In this document: positions 19,374-28,500 of the stretch, one piece after another
Numbering within the stretch: the stretch's first letter is position 1
Layout of the letters: each line of letters opens with the position of its first letter
Assembly (NCBI GenBank): GCA_949284685.1
Contig: CASDWE010000002.1
Span: 784,106 to 848,105 of the forward strand
Direction of reading: 5' to 3'
Source of the DNA: an uncultured bacterium
GTDB taxonomy: Bacteria > Bacillota_I > Bacilli_A > RFN20 > CAG-826
DNA: 64,000 nt
Translations under genes and position numbers: made by a program
The notes under the pieces: model-generated
The model's input: the letters and a program-made list of their open reading frames with translations, nothing else
Databases searched by the model: none
What the model was told of the DNA's origin: nothing

Positions 19374-20027
19374 ATGAAAGACATTAAGATTTCTGCATCC
19401 ATTTTAAATAGCGATTTTTTAAATCTTAAACAAGAAATTAATCGCATTAAACCATATACAAGTTGGATTCATTTTGATGTGATGGATGGTCATTTTGTTG
19501 ATAACATCTCGTTTGGATTTCCTGTTTTAGAATGTTTAAAAAACGATGATACAATCATAAAAGATGTTCATATTATGATTGATAATCCTCTTCATTTTTA
19601 CAAAAGATTTACAAATTGTAATATTGATTATTTAACTTTTCATTACGAAGCTTTAAATTCTGACAAAGAAATATTTGATTTAATTGAAAAAATAAAAGAG
19701 GAAGATGTTAAAGTTGGTATATCAATTCGACCAAATACTAAAATTGAAAATATTAAGAAATTTTTGCCTCTTGTTGATTTGGTTTTAATTATGAGTGTGG
19801 AACCTGGTTTTGGTGGTCAACAATTCATGTCTAATTGTTTATCAAAAGTTTTATATTTAGATTATTATCGCTTGACTAATAATATGAATTTTCTCATCGA
19901 AGTTGATGGGGGAATCAACAATCAAAACATTCAATTATTAAAAGAAGTAGGGTGCGATATTGCTGTTGTTGGCTCATATTTATTTAAAAGTGATGATTTA
20001 AAAAAAACATTTGATAGTTTGAAATGA
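19374..20027 (+). CDS. rpe: Ribulose-phosphate 3-epimerase
   Basis: 217 residues, TIM barrel of the pentose phosphate pathway interconverting ribulose-5-P and xylulose-5-P. Visible are ISASILNSDF, the metal-binding FDVMDGHFVDN, DVHIMI, and the phosphate loops VEPGFGGQQF and VDGGINNQN. Its place after prkC is typical, but rsgA, which usually lies between them, is absent. It ends with TGA inside an ATGA overlap with the next gene. Confidence 0.95.
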   Translation: MKDIKISASILNSDFLNLKQEINRIKPYTSWIHFDVMDGHFVDNISFGFPVLECLKNDDTIIKDVHIMIDNPLHFYKRFTNCNIDYLTFHYEALNSDKEIFDLIEKIKEEDVKVGISIRPNTKIENIKKFLPLVDLVLIMSVEPGFGGQQFMSNCLSKVLYLDYYRLTNNMNFLIEVDGGINNQNIQLLKEVGCDIAVVGSYLFKSDDLKKTFDSLK

Positions 20028-20698
20028 TTTATAACGTTATTTTATTTTGCATAAGTTTATTATTTTTGTTTTTAGGACTTGTTTTTTTAATTTTAAATTA
20101 TTTTAAAACGAAAAACGAAAAATACGATTTTAGAAATCACTACATATATGAATTGATATTGCAAAAAAAAGAAAAATATTACTACTTTGGTGTAATATCT
20201 ATTGTTGTTGCTTTATTACTTCTTGTTGGAATATATATTAATTTTGCTTTTTATAAAATAAACATTGAAAATTCTAATATACTTGTTGTTTACTTTTTTT
20301 GTGTAGTCATTGGGCTTTTTTTAATTTTGCCGATTTTGTTAGTCTCGTTAATTAGCATGTATAATTACAAGCAACATTTAATAGGCGATATAATTTTATT
20401 CCTTTTATCAACTCTTTTAAGTTCATGTATCGCTATTATTGGATTTTTTTCGCTTATGCAAGGCGTTGATATTAAAAGTTTGATTATCGGTTCACTAGCG
20501 GTAATTTTTGTTATTTTAAGTTTTATTATGATATTTAATAAAAACCTTTTAACATGGTATAAGATGAGCGAAAAAATAAGTGATGATGGTACAAAAACGT
20601 ATTCTAGAAAAAAATATTTTCCACTTTGTTATAGCGAATGGATTTATATTGGATTTTATTATATCAACACATTATTGTTAATTATTCTTTTTATCTAA
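20024..20698 (+). CDS. Integral membrane protein, unknown function
   Basis: 224 residues with about six hydrophobic helices (for example residues 4-26, 52-75, 83-108, 118-145, 148-170 and 206-224). There are charged loops and no recognised motif. It is translationally coupled to rpe (ATGA overlap) in the place where Bacillus has thiN or spoVM. It is the last gene of the gmk operon, followed directly by a two-way terminator. Confidence 0.6.
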   Translation: MIYNVILFCISLLFLFLGLVFLILNYFKTKNEKYDFRNHYIYELILQKKEKYYYFGVISIVVALLLLVGIYINFAFYKINIENSNILVVYFFCVVIGLFLILPILLVSLISMYNYKQHLIGDIILFLLSTLLSSCIAIIGFFSLMQGVDIKSLIIGSLAVIFVILSFIMIFNKNLLTWYKMSEKISDDGTKTYSRKKYFPLCYSEWIYIGFYYINTLLLIILFI

Positions 20699-20707
20699 AA
20701 TAAAAAA

Positions 20708-20731
20708 ACGACCATCGGGTCGTAATTTTTT
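20708..20731. terminator. Two-way terminator between the gmk operon and rpmB
   Basis: Stem ACGACC/GGTCGT with a four-base loop, flanked by a T-run on the right and an A-run on the left, so it can end transcripts from both directions. Confidence 0.85.
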
Positions 20732-20916
20732 TATCGAGTTTTATTGAGGGTTCGATAAGCGTGAGCAGACATTCTAATTGTCTGGACTTTACCATCAACT
20801 TCTACTTTAAATTTTTGTAAATTTGTATTCCATTTGCGTCTTGTCGCACGTAATGAATGGCTACGATTATTACCGCTGACGGGTCCTTTTCCTGTTACAG
20901 GGCACACTCTTGACAT
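20731..20916 (-). CDS. rpmB: 50S ribosomal protein L28
   Basis: 61 residues, beginning MSRVCPVTGKGPVSGN and continuing SHSLRATRRKW, typical of L28. The ATG at 20916 follows a near-perfect AGGAGGTG site; a GTG nine bases upstream lies inside that site and is not the start. It is a lone gene with its own promoter (20948-20976), sharing the terminator with the opposite operon. Confidence 0.96.
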   Translation of the reverse strand: MSRVCPVTGKGPVSGNNRSHSLRATRRKWNTNLQKFKVEVDGKVQTIRMSAHAYRTLNKTR

Positions 20917-20947
20917 CTGATACACCTCCTAATTAATTCGCTTAAAG

Positions 20948-20976
20948 ATAATACCATAGGAAGAAAATATTATCAA
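20948..20976 (-). promoter_or_regulatory. Promoter of rpmB
   Basis: On the minus strand, TTGATA and TATTAT are separated by 17 bases, upstream of the rpmB ribosome site. It overlaps the last bases of the neighbouring minus-strand gene. Confidence 0.6.
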
Positions 20977-21452
20977 TATTTTTCTTTTTTTGGCACCCTT
21001 AAATTTTTTATTTCACCATATTTTGCTATTAATTGTTCATAAGTTAACAGATTATGACATTTTTCTAACATAGTTTGATAGACAAGTTTTTTTGAATCAA
21101 AAACTAGATAACGAACATCTTTTTTATTTGTGACAAATAAAATCATTTTATGTTTTTCGCTATACTGTTTATCGATATAAATAATATCGTTAAAGTAGTA
21201 ATACAAGACTTTTTTAAATCGATGGACAATAATACATTTGCTTTCAATGATGTAAAAATTGTATAAAATACTGATAATATAAAAAACTACACTTGAGATT
21301 AGCCAAAGAAAAATGATGATATATTGTCTAAAATCCCAAGGCCAATCAAGAAATATCGGAAACAAAAAAGAAAAAATCAACGCACCGCATAATAGCATCG
21401 CCCCGATAAATGTCAATGTTATTCTTAAAGGATTTTGTCTAATTTTCATCAA
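20973..21452 (-). CDS. Two-helix membrane protein with a possible PH-like domain
   Basis: 159 residues: two membrane helices (about residues 10-33 and 42-66), then a cytoplasmic beta-rich part (IIESKCIIVHRFKKVLYYYFNDI) that resembles the bacterial PH-like domains found after paired helices. The family is not certain. It lies between rpmB and the glycogen operon, divergent from glgC, with about 100 bases for the two promoters. Function unknown. Confidence 0.55.
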   Translation of the reverse strand: MMKIRQNPLRITLTFIGAMLLCGALIFSFLFPIFLDWPWDFRQYIIIFLWLISSVVFYIISILYNFYIIESKCIIVHRFKKVLYYYFNDIIYIDKQYSEKHKMILFVTNKKDVRYLVFDSKKLVYQTMLEKCHNLLTYEQLIAKYGEIKNLRVPKKEKY

Positions 21453-21553
21453 AGTAATTATAGCAATTTAAAAAAGCATAACAACAATAATATTTTCTTT
21501 CAAAAAATATTAGCAATTTGTTAAAATAAATTATAAGACAAGAGGTACATGTT

Positions 21554-22669
21554 ATGGCTAATAAAGTTATTGCAGTAGTTTTAGCTGGTGGAAAAGGAAC
21601 TCGTTTAGAATTTTTGACAAAAAAAATTGCTAAACCCGCGGTTAGTTTTGCAGCAAAATATCGAATTATTGATTTTCCATTATCAAATTGCGCTAATTCG
21701 CAAATTCCTGTTGTTGGTGTTTGCACACAATACGAATCAACTCTTTTAGATTCTTATATAGGCAATGGTGAAAAATGGGGATACAATGGTATCCATTCTT
21801 TGATGAGTACTTTAGCACCAAGGCAAACACAAGAAGGTGCTAATTGGTATCGAGGAACAGCGGATGCTATCACTCAAAATATAGATTGGATTGATAGTCA
21901 ACATCCAGATGTAGTCTTGATTTTATCTGGTGATCATATTTATAAAACAACTTATGATGAAATGATAGAATTGCATAGAAAAAGCGAAGCGGAATGTACA
22001 ATATCAGTTATGGAAGTTGATATTAAAGAAGCTTCTAGATTTGGTGTTTTGCAAGTTAATGAAAATGATGAAATAATTGGCTTTCAAGAAAAACCGCGCG
22101 AACCTAAATCTAATCTTGTCTCAATGGGCGTTTATGTTTTCAATTGGAAAACACTTAAAAAGTTTTTAAAAGATGATGAAAAAGATGAAAAATCTGTTCA
22201 TGATTTTGGGAAAAACATCATTCCAAACATGTTATTAAAAAAGAGAAAAATGAAAGTTTATCGCTATAAAAAATATTGGAAAGATGTTGGAACTATCAAA
22301 TCATTGCATGAAGCAAACATGGATTTATTAAATGATCACGATTCTTTGGGCTTGTTTTCAAATGAGAATGGCATGATTTATACCGAAGATACTCATTCTG
22401 TTCCGCATTATATTGGTCGAAAAGCTAAAATCACTCGTAGTTTAGTAAATCAAGGAGCAATCATATTAGGAAGCATTGATAATTGCGTTGTTTCTGATGA
22501 AGTAATTGTCGAACAAGGAGCGGAAGTATCTCGTTGTGTGATTATGTCTGGTTCAACAATACAAGCCGGTGTAAAAATTAAAAACGCTATTATCGCCCCT
22601 AATACAAATATTGGTGACAAAAGAGAAATTAATTTAGAGGGCGATGATGTCGTCTTAGTTAATCATTAA
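21554..22669 (+). CDS. glgC: Glucose-1-phosphate adenylyltransferase, catalytic subunit
   Basis: 371 residues. It makes ADP-glucose, the committed step of glycogen synthesis. The nucleotide loop is VLAGGKGTRLEFL, with KPAVSFAAKYRIIDFPLSN, the sugar-binding GTADAI, and the FQEKPREP segment. The C-terminal left-handed beta-helix is visible as isoleucine-rich hexads. The next gene is its non-catalytic partner GlgD. The RGGTACATGTT context gives a weak GAGGT ribosome site. Confidence 0.96.
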   Translation: MANKVIAVVLAGGKGTRLEFLTKKIAKPAVSFAAKYRIIDFPLSNCANSQIPVVGVCTQYESTLLDSYIGNGEKWGYNGIHSLMSTLAPRQTQEGANWYRGTADAITQNIDWIDSQHPDVVLILSGDHIYKTTYDEMIELHRKSEAECTISVMEVDIKEASRFGVLQVNENDEIIGFQEKPREPKSNLVSMGVYVFNWKTLKKFLKDDEKDEKSVHDFGKNIIPNMLLKKRKMKVYRYKKYWKDVGTIKSLHEANMDLLNDHDSLGLFSNENGMIYTEDTHSVPHYIGRKAKITRSLVNQGAIILGSIDNCVVSDEVIVEQGAEVSRCVIMSGSTIQAGVKIKNAIIAPNTNIGDKREINLEGDDVVLVNH

Positions 22670-22683
22670 TTTTGGAGGTAATT

Positions 22684-23811
22684 ATGAATACTCGTCGTAT
22701 ACTTGGTTTTTGTGATTTGCATACTTCACCTTTGATTCCTAATTTAAATGATCGCCGCGCTCTTGGTTCGGTAACTTTTTTAGGGCGATTTGCTATTATG
22801 GATTTCACATTATCTAATTTTACAAATTCATCTATTGATACTGTTTGCATTTTAGCTCATCGTTTTCCTCATTCAGTTTTAGGTCATATTCAAAGCGGCG
22901 GTGTTTGGACAATGAATACTAAAATTGGTTTTGAAAATATATTTTTTAATGAAAATGGTTTAAATAGACCATCGTGGAACACTGATATTAACAACATAAT
23001 TGCCAATTCGAATCAATTAAAAAACGTTATCGATAGTTATGATTATGTTGTTGTTGCTCCTGCTCATTATTTGAGTAGTATGGATTTCCGTCCAATCATT
23101 GATCAACACATTAATGTTAATTCAAAAATAACATCTGTTTATGTTCCTATTTTTGACGGGAAGAAAAATTTTACAAAATCAACATTAATTACTTTAAATA
23201 ATGATGGCAGTATAAAATCATTTAAGCGTAATTCAAAAATAAAAGACGATATCAATGTTAGTCTAGATACATTTGTTATCTCCATAGATGTATTTTTAGA
23301 TATTATTAATCGCGCACAAAAAATAAATAAGACATTTAATATCTCTGATATGGTAAACTGGTTGCTAAAAAACGAAAATATGCGTATTGATGGCTATAAA
23401 TTTGAACATTATGTCATTCCAATTATGTCATTAAAAGATTATGTCAAAAATTCATTTGATCTTTTAAAATATGAAAATCGTCGAAAATTATTTAGACATG
23501 ATTGGCCAATTTATACTAGAACGCATGACACCCCACCTGCAAAATATCTTGATAACGCTAATGTTAAAGATAGTATTATTTCAAACGGATGTTTGATTAA
23601 TGGACGAGTTGAACATTCAATTTTATCAAGAAATGTAGTAGTGGAAAAAGGAGCAGTAGTTACTAATAGTATCATTTTTACTGACTCTATCATTTATAAA
23701 AATTGTAAAGTGAATCATATTATTACTGATAAAAACGTATCAATTTCAGCAAATATTGAAGGAAAGGAAGACGAACCAGTTTTCGTCAAAAGCGGAAACA
23801 ATAATTTATGA
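22684..23811 (+). CDS. glgD: Glucose-1-phosphate adenylyltransferase regulatory subunit GlgD
   Basis: 375 residues, homologous to GlgC. The catalytic GGxGTRL loop is replaced by SPLIPNLNDRRALGSV, so it is the regulatory partner found in Firmicutes. FLGRFAIMDFTLSNFTNS and the C-terminal beta-helix (SILSRNVVVEKGAVVTNSII) are kept. The ATG at 22684 has a GGAGG site six bases upstream. It ends with TGA overlapping the glgA ATG. Confidence 0.93.
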   Translation: MNTRRILGFCDLHTSPLIPNLNDRRALGSVTFLGRFAIMDFTLSNFTNSSIDTVCILAHRFPHSVLGHIQSGGVWTMNTKIGFENIFFNENGLNRPSWNTDINNIIANSNQLKNVIDSYDYVVVAPAHYLSSMDFRPIIDQHINVNSKITSVYVPIFDGKKNFTKSTLITLNNDGSIKSFKRNSKIKDDINVSLDTFVISIDVFLDIINRAQKINKTFNISDMVNWLLKNENMRIDGYKFEHYVIPIMSLKDYVKNSFDLLKYENRRKLFRHDWPIYTRTHDTPPAKYLDNANVKDSIISNGCLINGRVEHSILSRNVVVEKGAVVTNSIIFTDSIIYKNCKVNHIITDKNVSISANIEGKEDEPVFVKSGNNNL

Positions 23812-25247
23812 AAATAGCAATGGTAGCAAGCGAAGCTAATCCAATCGCAAAAACCGGCGGTTTAGCGGATGTTGTATATGCTTTAAGTGAACAATTAGTC
23901 AAATTAAATCAGGAAGTTATAATCATTTTGCCTTTTTATTCCAACGCTTATAACACTATTAAATCTAAAGTTGATTATGTGACAAATTTTGTCGTTTATA
24001 TGTCTTGGAGACAAGCTAATTGTGATGTTTATAAGACACAAATAAGTGGCATCACTTATTATTTGCTAGCGAATAATCAATACTTCAATCGAGGTCATTT
24101 TTATGGCGATTTTGACGATGGCGAAAGATTTGCTTTTTTTACAATGGCTAGTAAAAAATTATTAGAAGTCATTTCTTATCAACCAGATATTATTCATATT
24201 CATGATTGGCAAGTTGGAATGTTACCTCTTTTAATCAAAAAAGAAAAATTATATAACCCAAGTTTTAAAAATAGTAAATTTGTTTTAACAATACACAATC
24301 CTGCCTTTCAAGGAATGTTTCCTAAATCGATTTTAGGTGATTTTTATAATTTAAGCGATGATTATTTTAATAATGGCGATGTTGAATTTTTTGGCCAAGT
24401 TTCTACATTAAAAACAGCGATTGTCTTTTCTGATAAAATCACGACAGTTTCTCCTACACATCGTGAGGAATTATTAACAAAAGACGGTTCAAAAGGCCTT
24501 GATGTTGTATTGCGTTATAGAGAATATGATTTCTGTGGCTTTTTAAATGGAATAGACACTGTTGAATTTAATCCTAATGAAGATTTTAAAATTTCTAAGA
24601 CATATAATTTGCGTTCATTTAAAAGCGGAAAATTAGCAAACAAAAAAGAATTATTAAATCGTTTCCATTTAGATGGAATTGATCGTCCGCTTTTTGTTTT
24701 GGTTTCACGTTTAACATGGCAAAAAGGAATTAATATTTTGATACCAACATGCTATCAATTAGTTGAAAATGGTGCAAACATTGTAATTCTTGGTAGTGGT
24801 GAATATGCTTTGGAACAAGATTTTGAAAGATTAAGAGGAACTTATCCTAATAATGTTGGAATTTATATTGGCTATAATGATGATTTAGCACATCAATTAT
24901 ACGCAGCAGGTGATTTCTTTTTAATGCCATCTTTATTTGAACCATGCGGTATTGGTCAAATGATTGCTCAAAGATATGGAACTCTTCCGATAGTTAGAAG
25001 AACTGGCGGCTTAAAAGATTCTGTCATCGGATATGATAATTATAATTTAGAAATCGCTAATGGATTTGGCTTTGATGACTATTCTTATGAGGCATTATTA
25101 AACACATGTCTTTATGCTTTAAATGTTAAAAAAGACGAGAAAGTATTTAATACTTTAATAAAAAATGCATTAAGAGTTGACCACTCCTGGCTTACTAGTG
25201 CAAAATTGTATCTGGGCTTATATCAAGATGCTTTGAAAAACAAGTAA
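23808..25247 (+). CDS. glgA: Glycogen synthase (ADP-glucose)
   Basis: 479 residues, GT5 family. It extends alpha-1,4-glucan from ADP-glucose. The ADP-glucose loop KTGGLADVV is at residues 15-23. HDWQVGMLP, FLNGIDTVEFNP, SRLTWQKGI, the C-terminal EPCGIGQM and a GGLKDSV segment complete the two Rossmann domains. The branching enzyme and phosphorylase are not in the window. Translation is coupled to glgD through ATGA. Confidence 0.96.
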   Translation: MKIAMVASEANPIAKTGGLADVVYALSEQLVKLNQEVIIILPFYSNAYNTIKSKVDYVTNFVVYMSWRQANCDVYKTQISGITYYLLANNQYFNRGHFYGDFDDGERFAFFTMASKKLLEVISYQPDIIHIHDWQVGMLPLLIKKEKLYNPSFKNSKFVLTIHNPAFQGMFPKSILGDFYNLSDDYFNNGDVEFFGQVSTLKTAIVFSDKITTVSPTHREELLTKDGSKGLDVVLRYREYDFCGFLNGIDTVEFNPNEDFKISKTYNLRSFKSGKLANKKELLNRFHLDGIDRPLFVLVSRLTWQKGINILIPTCYQLVENGANIVILGSGEYALEQDFERLRGTYPNNVGIYIGYNDDLAHQLYAAGDFFLMPSLFEPCGIGQMIAQRYGTLPIVRRTGGLKDSVIGYDNYNLEIANGFGFDDYSYEALLNTCLYALNVKKDEKVFNTLIKNALRVDHSWLTSAKLYLGLYQDALKNK

Positions 25248-25260
25248 GTAGAAGGAGTAG

Positions 25261-27672
25261 ATGAATATGGGTTATAATCATCAACAAATAGAACAAAAAT
25301 GGAAAAAAATATGGGAAGATAATAAAACATATTATTGTGATACTAAAGATTTTAGTAAACCAAAATATTATGTTTTAGATATGTTTCCTTATCCATCTGG
25401 TCAAGGATTACATGTTGGTCATCCAGAAGGTTATACTGCTTCTGATATCATGGCGAGAATGAAAAGGATGCAAGGCTATAATGTCTTGCATCCAATCGGT
25501 TGGGATGCTTTTGGCTTGCCTGCTGAACAATATTCGATAAAAATGAATCAACATCCTTATAATTTTACCAAAGCTAATATAGAAAGATTTAAAAAGCAAA
25601 TTCAATCTTTTGGTTTTTCTTATGATTGGGACAAAGAAATAGCGACATGCGACCCTTCATATTATAAGTGGACACAATGGATATTTTTAAAGATGTACGA
25701 AAAAAATTTAGCATATATTGATTTTAGACCTGTTAATTTTTGTCCTGCTCTTGGAACAGTTTTAGCAAATGAAGAAGTCATAGATGGTAAAAGTGAAGTT
25801 GGTGGTTTTGAAGTAATTCGTAAATCAATGCGTCAGTGGTTATTAAAAATTACTGATTACGCTGATAAATTATTGGATGGTCTTGATGATTTAGATTGGC
25901 CAAATTCTACTTTAGAAATGCAAAAAAATTGGATTGGTAAATCAATAGGTGCAGTTGTTAATTTTAAAATTAAAGGCCATGATGATTTATCTTTTGATGT
26001 TTTTACAACTCGTGTGGATACACTTTATGGTTGCTCTTATACTTGTTTAGCACCTGAACATCCTTTATTAGACAAAATAGTTGCAAAAGAGCATTTAGAA
26101 GAAGTTAAAAAATATCAAGAAGAGGTTTTGCATAAATCTGAATTAGATCGTCAAAAGGTTAATAAGGATAAAACAGGTGTTTTTACTGGTGCTTACGCTG
26201 TTAACCCAATAAACAATGAAGAAGTTCCAATTTATGTTGCTGATTATGTTTTGCTAAGTTATGGGAGTGGTGCAGTTATGGCTGTTCCAAGCCATGACCA
26301 ACGCGATTATGAATTTGCTAAACAACACAATTTAAAATTTAAAAAAGTTATTGAAAATGATTTAACCGACCAAGCCTATGTTGATGATGGTCCTCATATC
26401 AATAGCGGTCTTGCAAATGGCAAGAATATTCAACAAGCCAAAGAAATAATTTTAAATGAATTAAAAAAACTTGGATATGGAAAAGAAAAAATATCATATA
26501 AATTGCGTGACTGGCTATTTTCAAGACAACGTTATTGGGGCGAACCAATACCGATGATTATTATGGATGATGGTAGTCTTTATCCTTTGCATGAAAATGA
26601 ATTGCCACTTGTTTTGCCTGAATTAGATGAATATAAACCTTCTGGAACTGGTGAATCTCCTCTTATTCACGCTAAACAATGGTTGAATGTTGTTATTGAT
26701 GGAAGACACGGTTTAAGAGAAACAAATACCATGCCACAATGGGCGGGTTCTTGTTGGTATTATATTCGTTATATTGATCCACATAACGATAAAGAAATTG
26801 GTGATAAGAAGTTATTAGATCATTGGTTGCCTGTTGATTTATATATTGGTGGTGCAGAACACGCTGTGTTGCATTTACTTTACGCGAGATTTTGGCATAA
26901 ATTTTTATACGATGAAGGCGTTGTTTCTTGTAAAGAACCATTTAAGAAATTATTTCATCAAGGAATGATTTTAGGCTCAAATGGTGAAAAAATGTCTAAG
27001 TCGCGAGGCAATGTCGTTAATCCTGATGAATTAATTATTCAATATGGTGCGGATGCTTTAAGACTTTATGAAATGTTTATGGGTCCATTAGAAGCATCTT
27101 TACCTTGGTCTAGCCAAGGATTAGAAGGTGCCAGAAGATATTTAGATCGCGTTTATAGAATTTATAGTGAAAAAGAATATCTAGATAAATTTTCAGACGA
27201 AAATTCCCATGAACTTGATTATTCATACAATTTTTTAGTTAAAAAAGTTACACAAGATTTTGAAAAATTGCAATTTAATACGGCAATTTCTCAAATGATG
27301 ATATTTATAAATGATGTTTATAAAGCTAAAAGTTTATATCGTCCATACATGGAAGGATTTGTGAAATTATTATCATGTATTTGTCCATTTTTAGGAGAAG
27401 AAATCTATCAAAGTTTAGGTCACAAGGAGTTAATTGATTATACAAGTTGGCCTACTTATGACGAAAGTCTTATTAAACTTGATAATGTAACTATTGCTAT
27501 TCAAGTAAATGGAAAGTTACGTGGAAGTGTAGAAGTTAAAAAAGATATTGAAGATGACGATTTAAAAGAAATTGTTTTCAAGTTAGATTCAATAATTAAA
27601 CACACAAAGGATAAACAGATAAAAAAAGTTATAGTAGTTAAAAACAAAATAGTAAATATTGTCGCAATTTAA
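25261..27672 (+). CDS. leuS: Leucyl-tRNA synthetase
   Basis: 803 residues, class Ia. It has the HIGH-type motif HVGH in [17 protein letters not shown], the editing domain ([11 protein letters not shown] and [16 protein letters not shown]), the KMSKS loop [10 protein letters not shown], and an anticodon-binding tail. The zinc-knuckle entry is [14 protein letters not shown], with few cysteines. Two ATGs, 25261 and 25267, are possible after AAGGAG; the second has the more usual spacing. No T-box was found upstream. It follows glgA by 13 bases. Confidence 0.97.
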   Translation: MNMGYNHQQIEQKWKKIWEDNKTYYCDTKDFSKPKYYVLDMFPYPSGQGLHVGHPEGYTASDIMARMKRMQGYNVLHPIGWDAFGLPAEQYSIKMNQHPYNFTKANIERFKKQIQSFGFSYDWDKEIATCDPSYYKWTQWIFLKMYEKNLAYIDFRPVNFCPALGTVLANEEVIDGKSEVGGFEVIRKSMRQWLLKITDYADKLLDGLDDLDWPNSTLEMQKNWIGKSIGAVVNFKIKGHDDLSFDVFTTRVDTLYGCSYTCLAPEHPLLDKIVAKEHLEEVKKYQEEVLHKSELDRQKVNKDKTGVFTGAYAVNPINNEEVPIYVADYVLLSYGSGAVMAVPSHDQRDYEFAKQHNLKFKKVIENDLTDQAYVDDGPHINSGLANGKNIQQAKEIILNELKKLGYGKEKISYKLRDWLFSRQRYWGEPIPMIIMDDGSLYPLHENELPLVLPELDEYKPSGTGESPLIHAKQWLNVVIDGRHGLRETNTMPQWAGSCWYYIRYIDPHNDKEIGDKKLLDHWLPVDLYIGGAEHAVLHLLYARFWHKFLYDEGVVSCKEPFKKLFHQGMILGSNGEKMSKSRGNVVNPDELIIQYGADALRLYEMFMGPLEASLPWSSQGLEGARRYLDRVYRIYSEKEYLDKFSDENSHELDYSYNFLVKKVTQDFEKLQFNTAISQMMIFINDVYKAKSLYRPYMEGFVKLLSCICPFLGEEIYQSLGHKELIDYTSWPTYDESLIKLDNVTIAIQVNGKLRGSVEVKKDIEDDDLKEIVFKLDSIIKHTKDKQIKKVIVVKNKIVNIVAI

Positions 27673-27735
27673 TTAAAATAATAAGCGAAATAATTAATTC
27701 TACGATACTTTTATAGATTGTAAGGAGGGATTATT

Positions 27736-28500
27736 ATGAATAATATTTTAATCGATATTGGAAATACAACAATTCAAGTAGCAATCTATCAAGATGTTAA
27801 CTTGATAATTCGTCATATTGTATCCACAGATTTAAATAAAGCGGAAGGTGATTATTATATTACTTTTTTTAACCTTTTTAATGCTTATTTAAATAACAAT
27901 ATTAGCCACATTATTATTTCTAGTGTTGTTCCATCATTAAACACGACTATTAAAGCCATTTTTAAGCGATTATTTAATGTTGAACCATTAATTTTAGGTC
28001 TTGGTTTTAAAACAAAAGTTATTTTTAAAATCGACAATATTAAAGAATTAGGAAGCGATATTATTTGTGATGTATGTGGGGGAATTAAAAAATATTCTTA
28101 TCCATTAATCATCGTTGATCTTGGAACAGCTTCTAAAATATTACATGTTGATCAAAACGGAGTTTTCACTGGTTGTATTATCGCTCCAGGGATTGCTATT
28201 TCAAAACAAACTTTGACAAAAAATACTGCACTTTTACCGGATATTGATTTTAATTTACCGAAAAATATAATAGGCAAAAATTCTATTGACGCTATTAAAA
28301 GCGGTGTTATATTTGGTCATGCCTTAATGATTGAAGGGTTTGTTAATAAGATTAAAGAAGAATATAAATTACCGTATAAAACAATTTTAACAGGTGGAAA
28401 CGCTCGTATTGTAAAAGAAATTTTAACAAAAAAAGGCTATATATTTGATGATACTTTGCTTTTAGATGGCTTAAATGAAATATTAAAGAAAAACATATGA
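27736..28500 (+). CDS. coaX: Pantothenate kinase, type III
   Basis: 254 residues, ASKHA fold. It phosphorylates pantothenate at the start of CoA synthesis; this type is not feedback-inhibited by CoA. The ATP-binding DIGNTTIQVAIY is at residues 6-17. VDLGTASKI carries the catalytic Asp, and LTGGNARI is the C-terminal nucleotide loop. It is coupled by ATGA to the next gene, whose N-terminal half is a vitamin-transport S-component. This suggests that pantothenate is taken up rather than made. The last CoA step enzyme, CoaE, is encoded in the fusion at 46935. Confidence 0.93.
   Translation: MNNILIDIGNTTIQVAIYQDVNLIIRHIVSTDLNKAEGDYYITFFNLFNAYLNNNISHIIISSVVPSLNTTIKAIFKRLFNVEPLILGLGFKTKVIFKIDNIKELGSDIICDVCGGIKKYSYPLIIVDLGTASKILHVDQNGVFTGCIIAPGIAISKQTLTKNTALLPDIDFNLPKNIIGKNSIDAIKSGVIFGHALMIEGFVNKIKEEYKLPYKTILTGGNARIVKEILTKKGYIFDDTLLLDGLNEILKKNI

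Noticed and set aside
20024-20698. ThiN or a transporter at the end of the gmk operon
   Set aside because: It is a six-helix protein without a thiamine-kinase motif; position alone does not justify a name.
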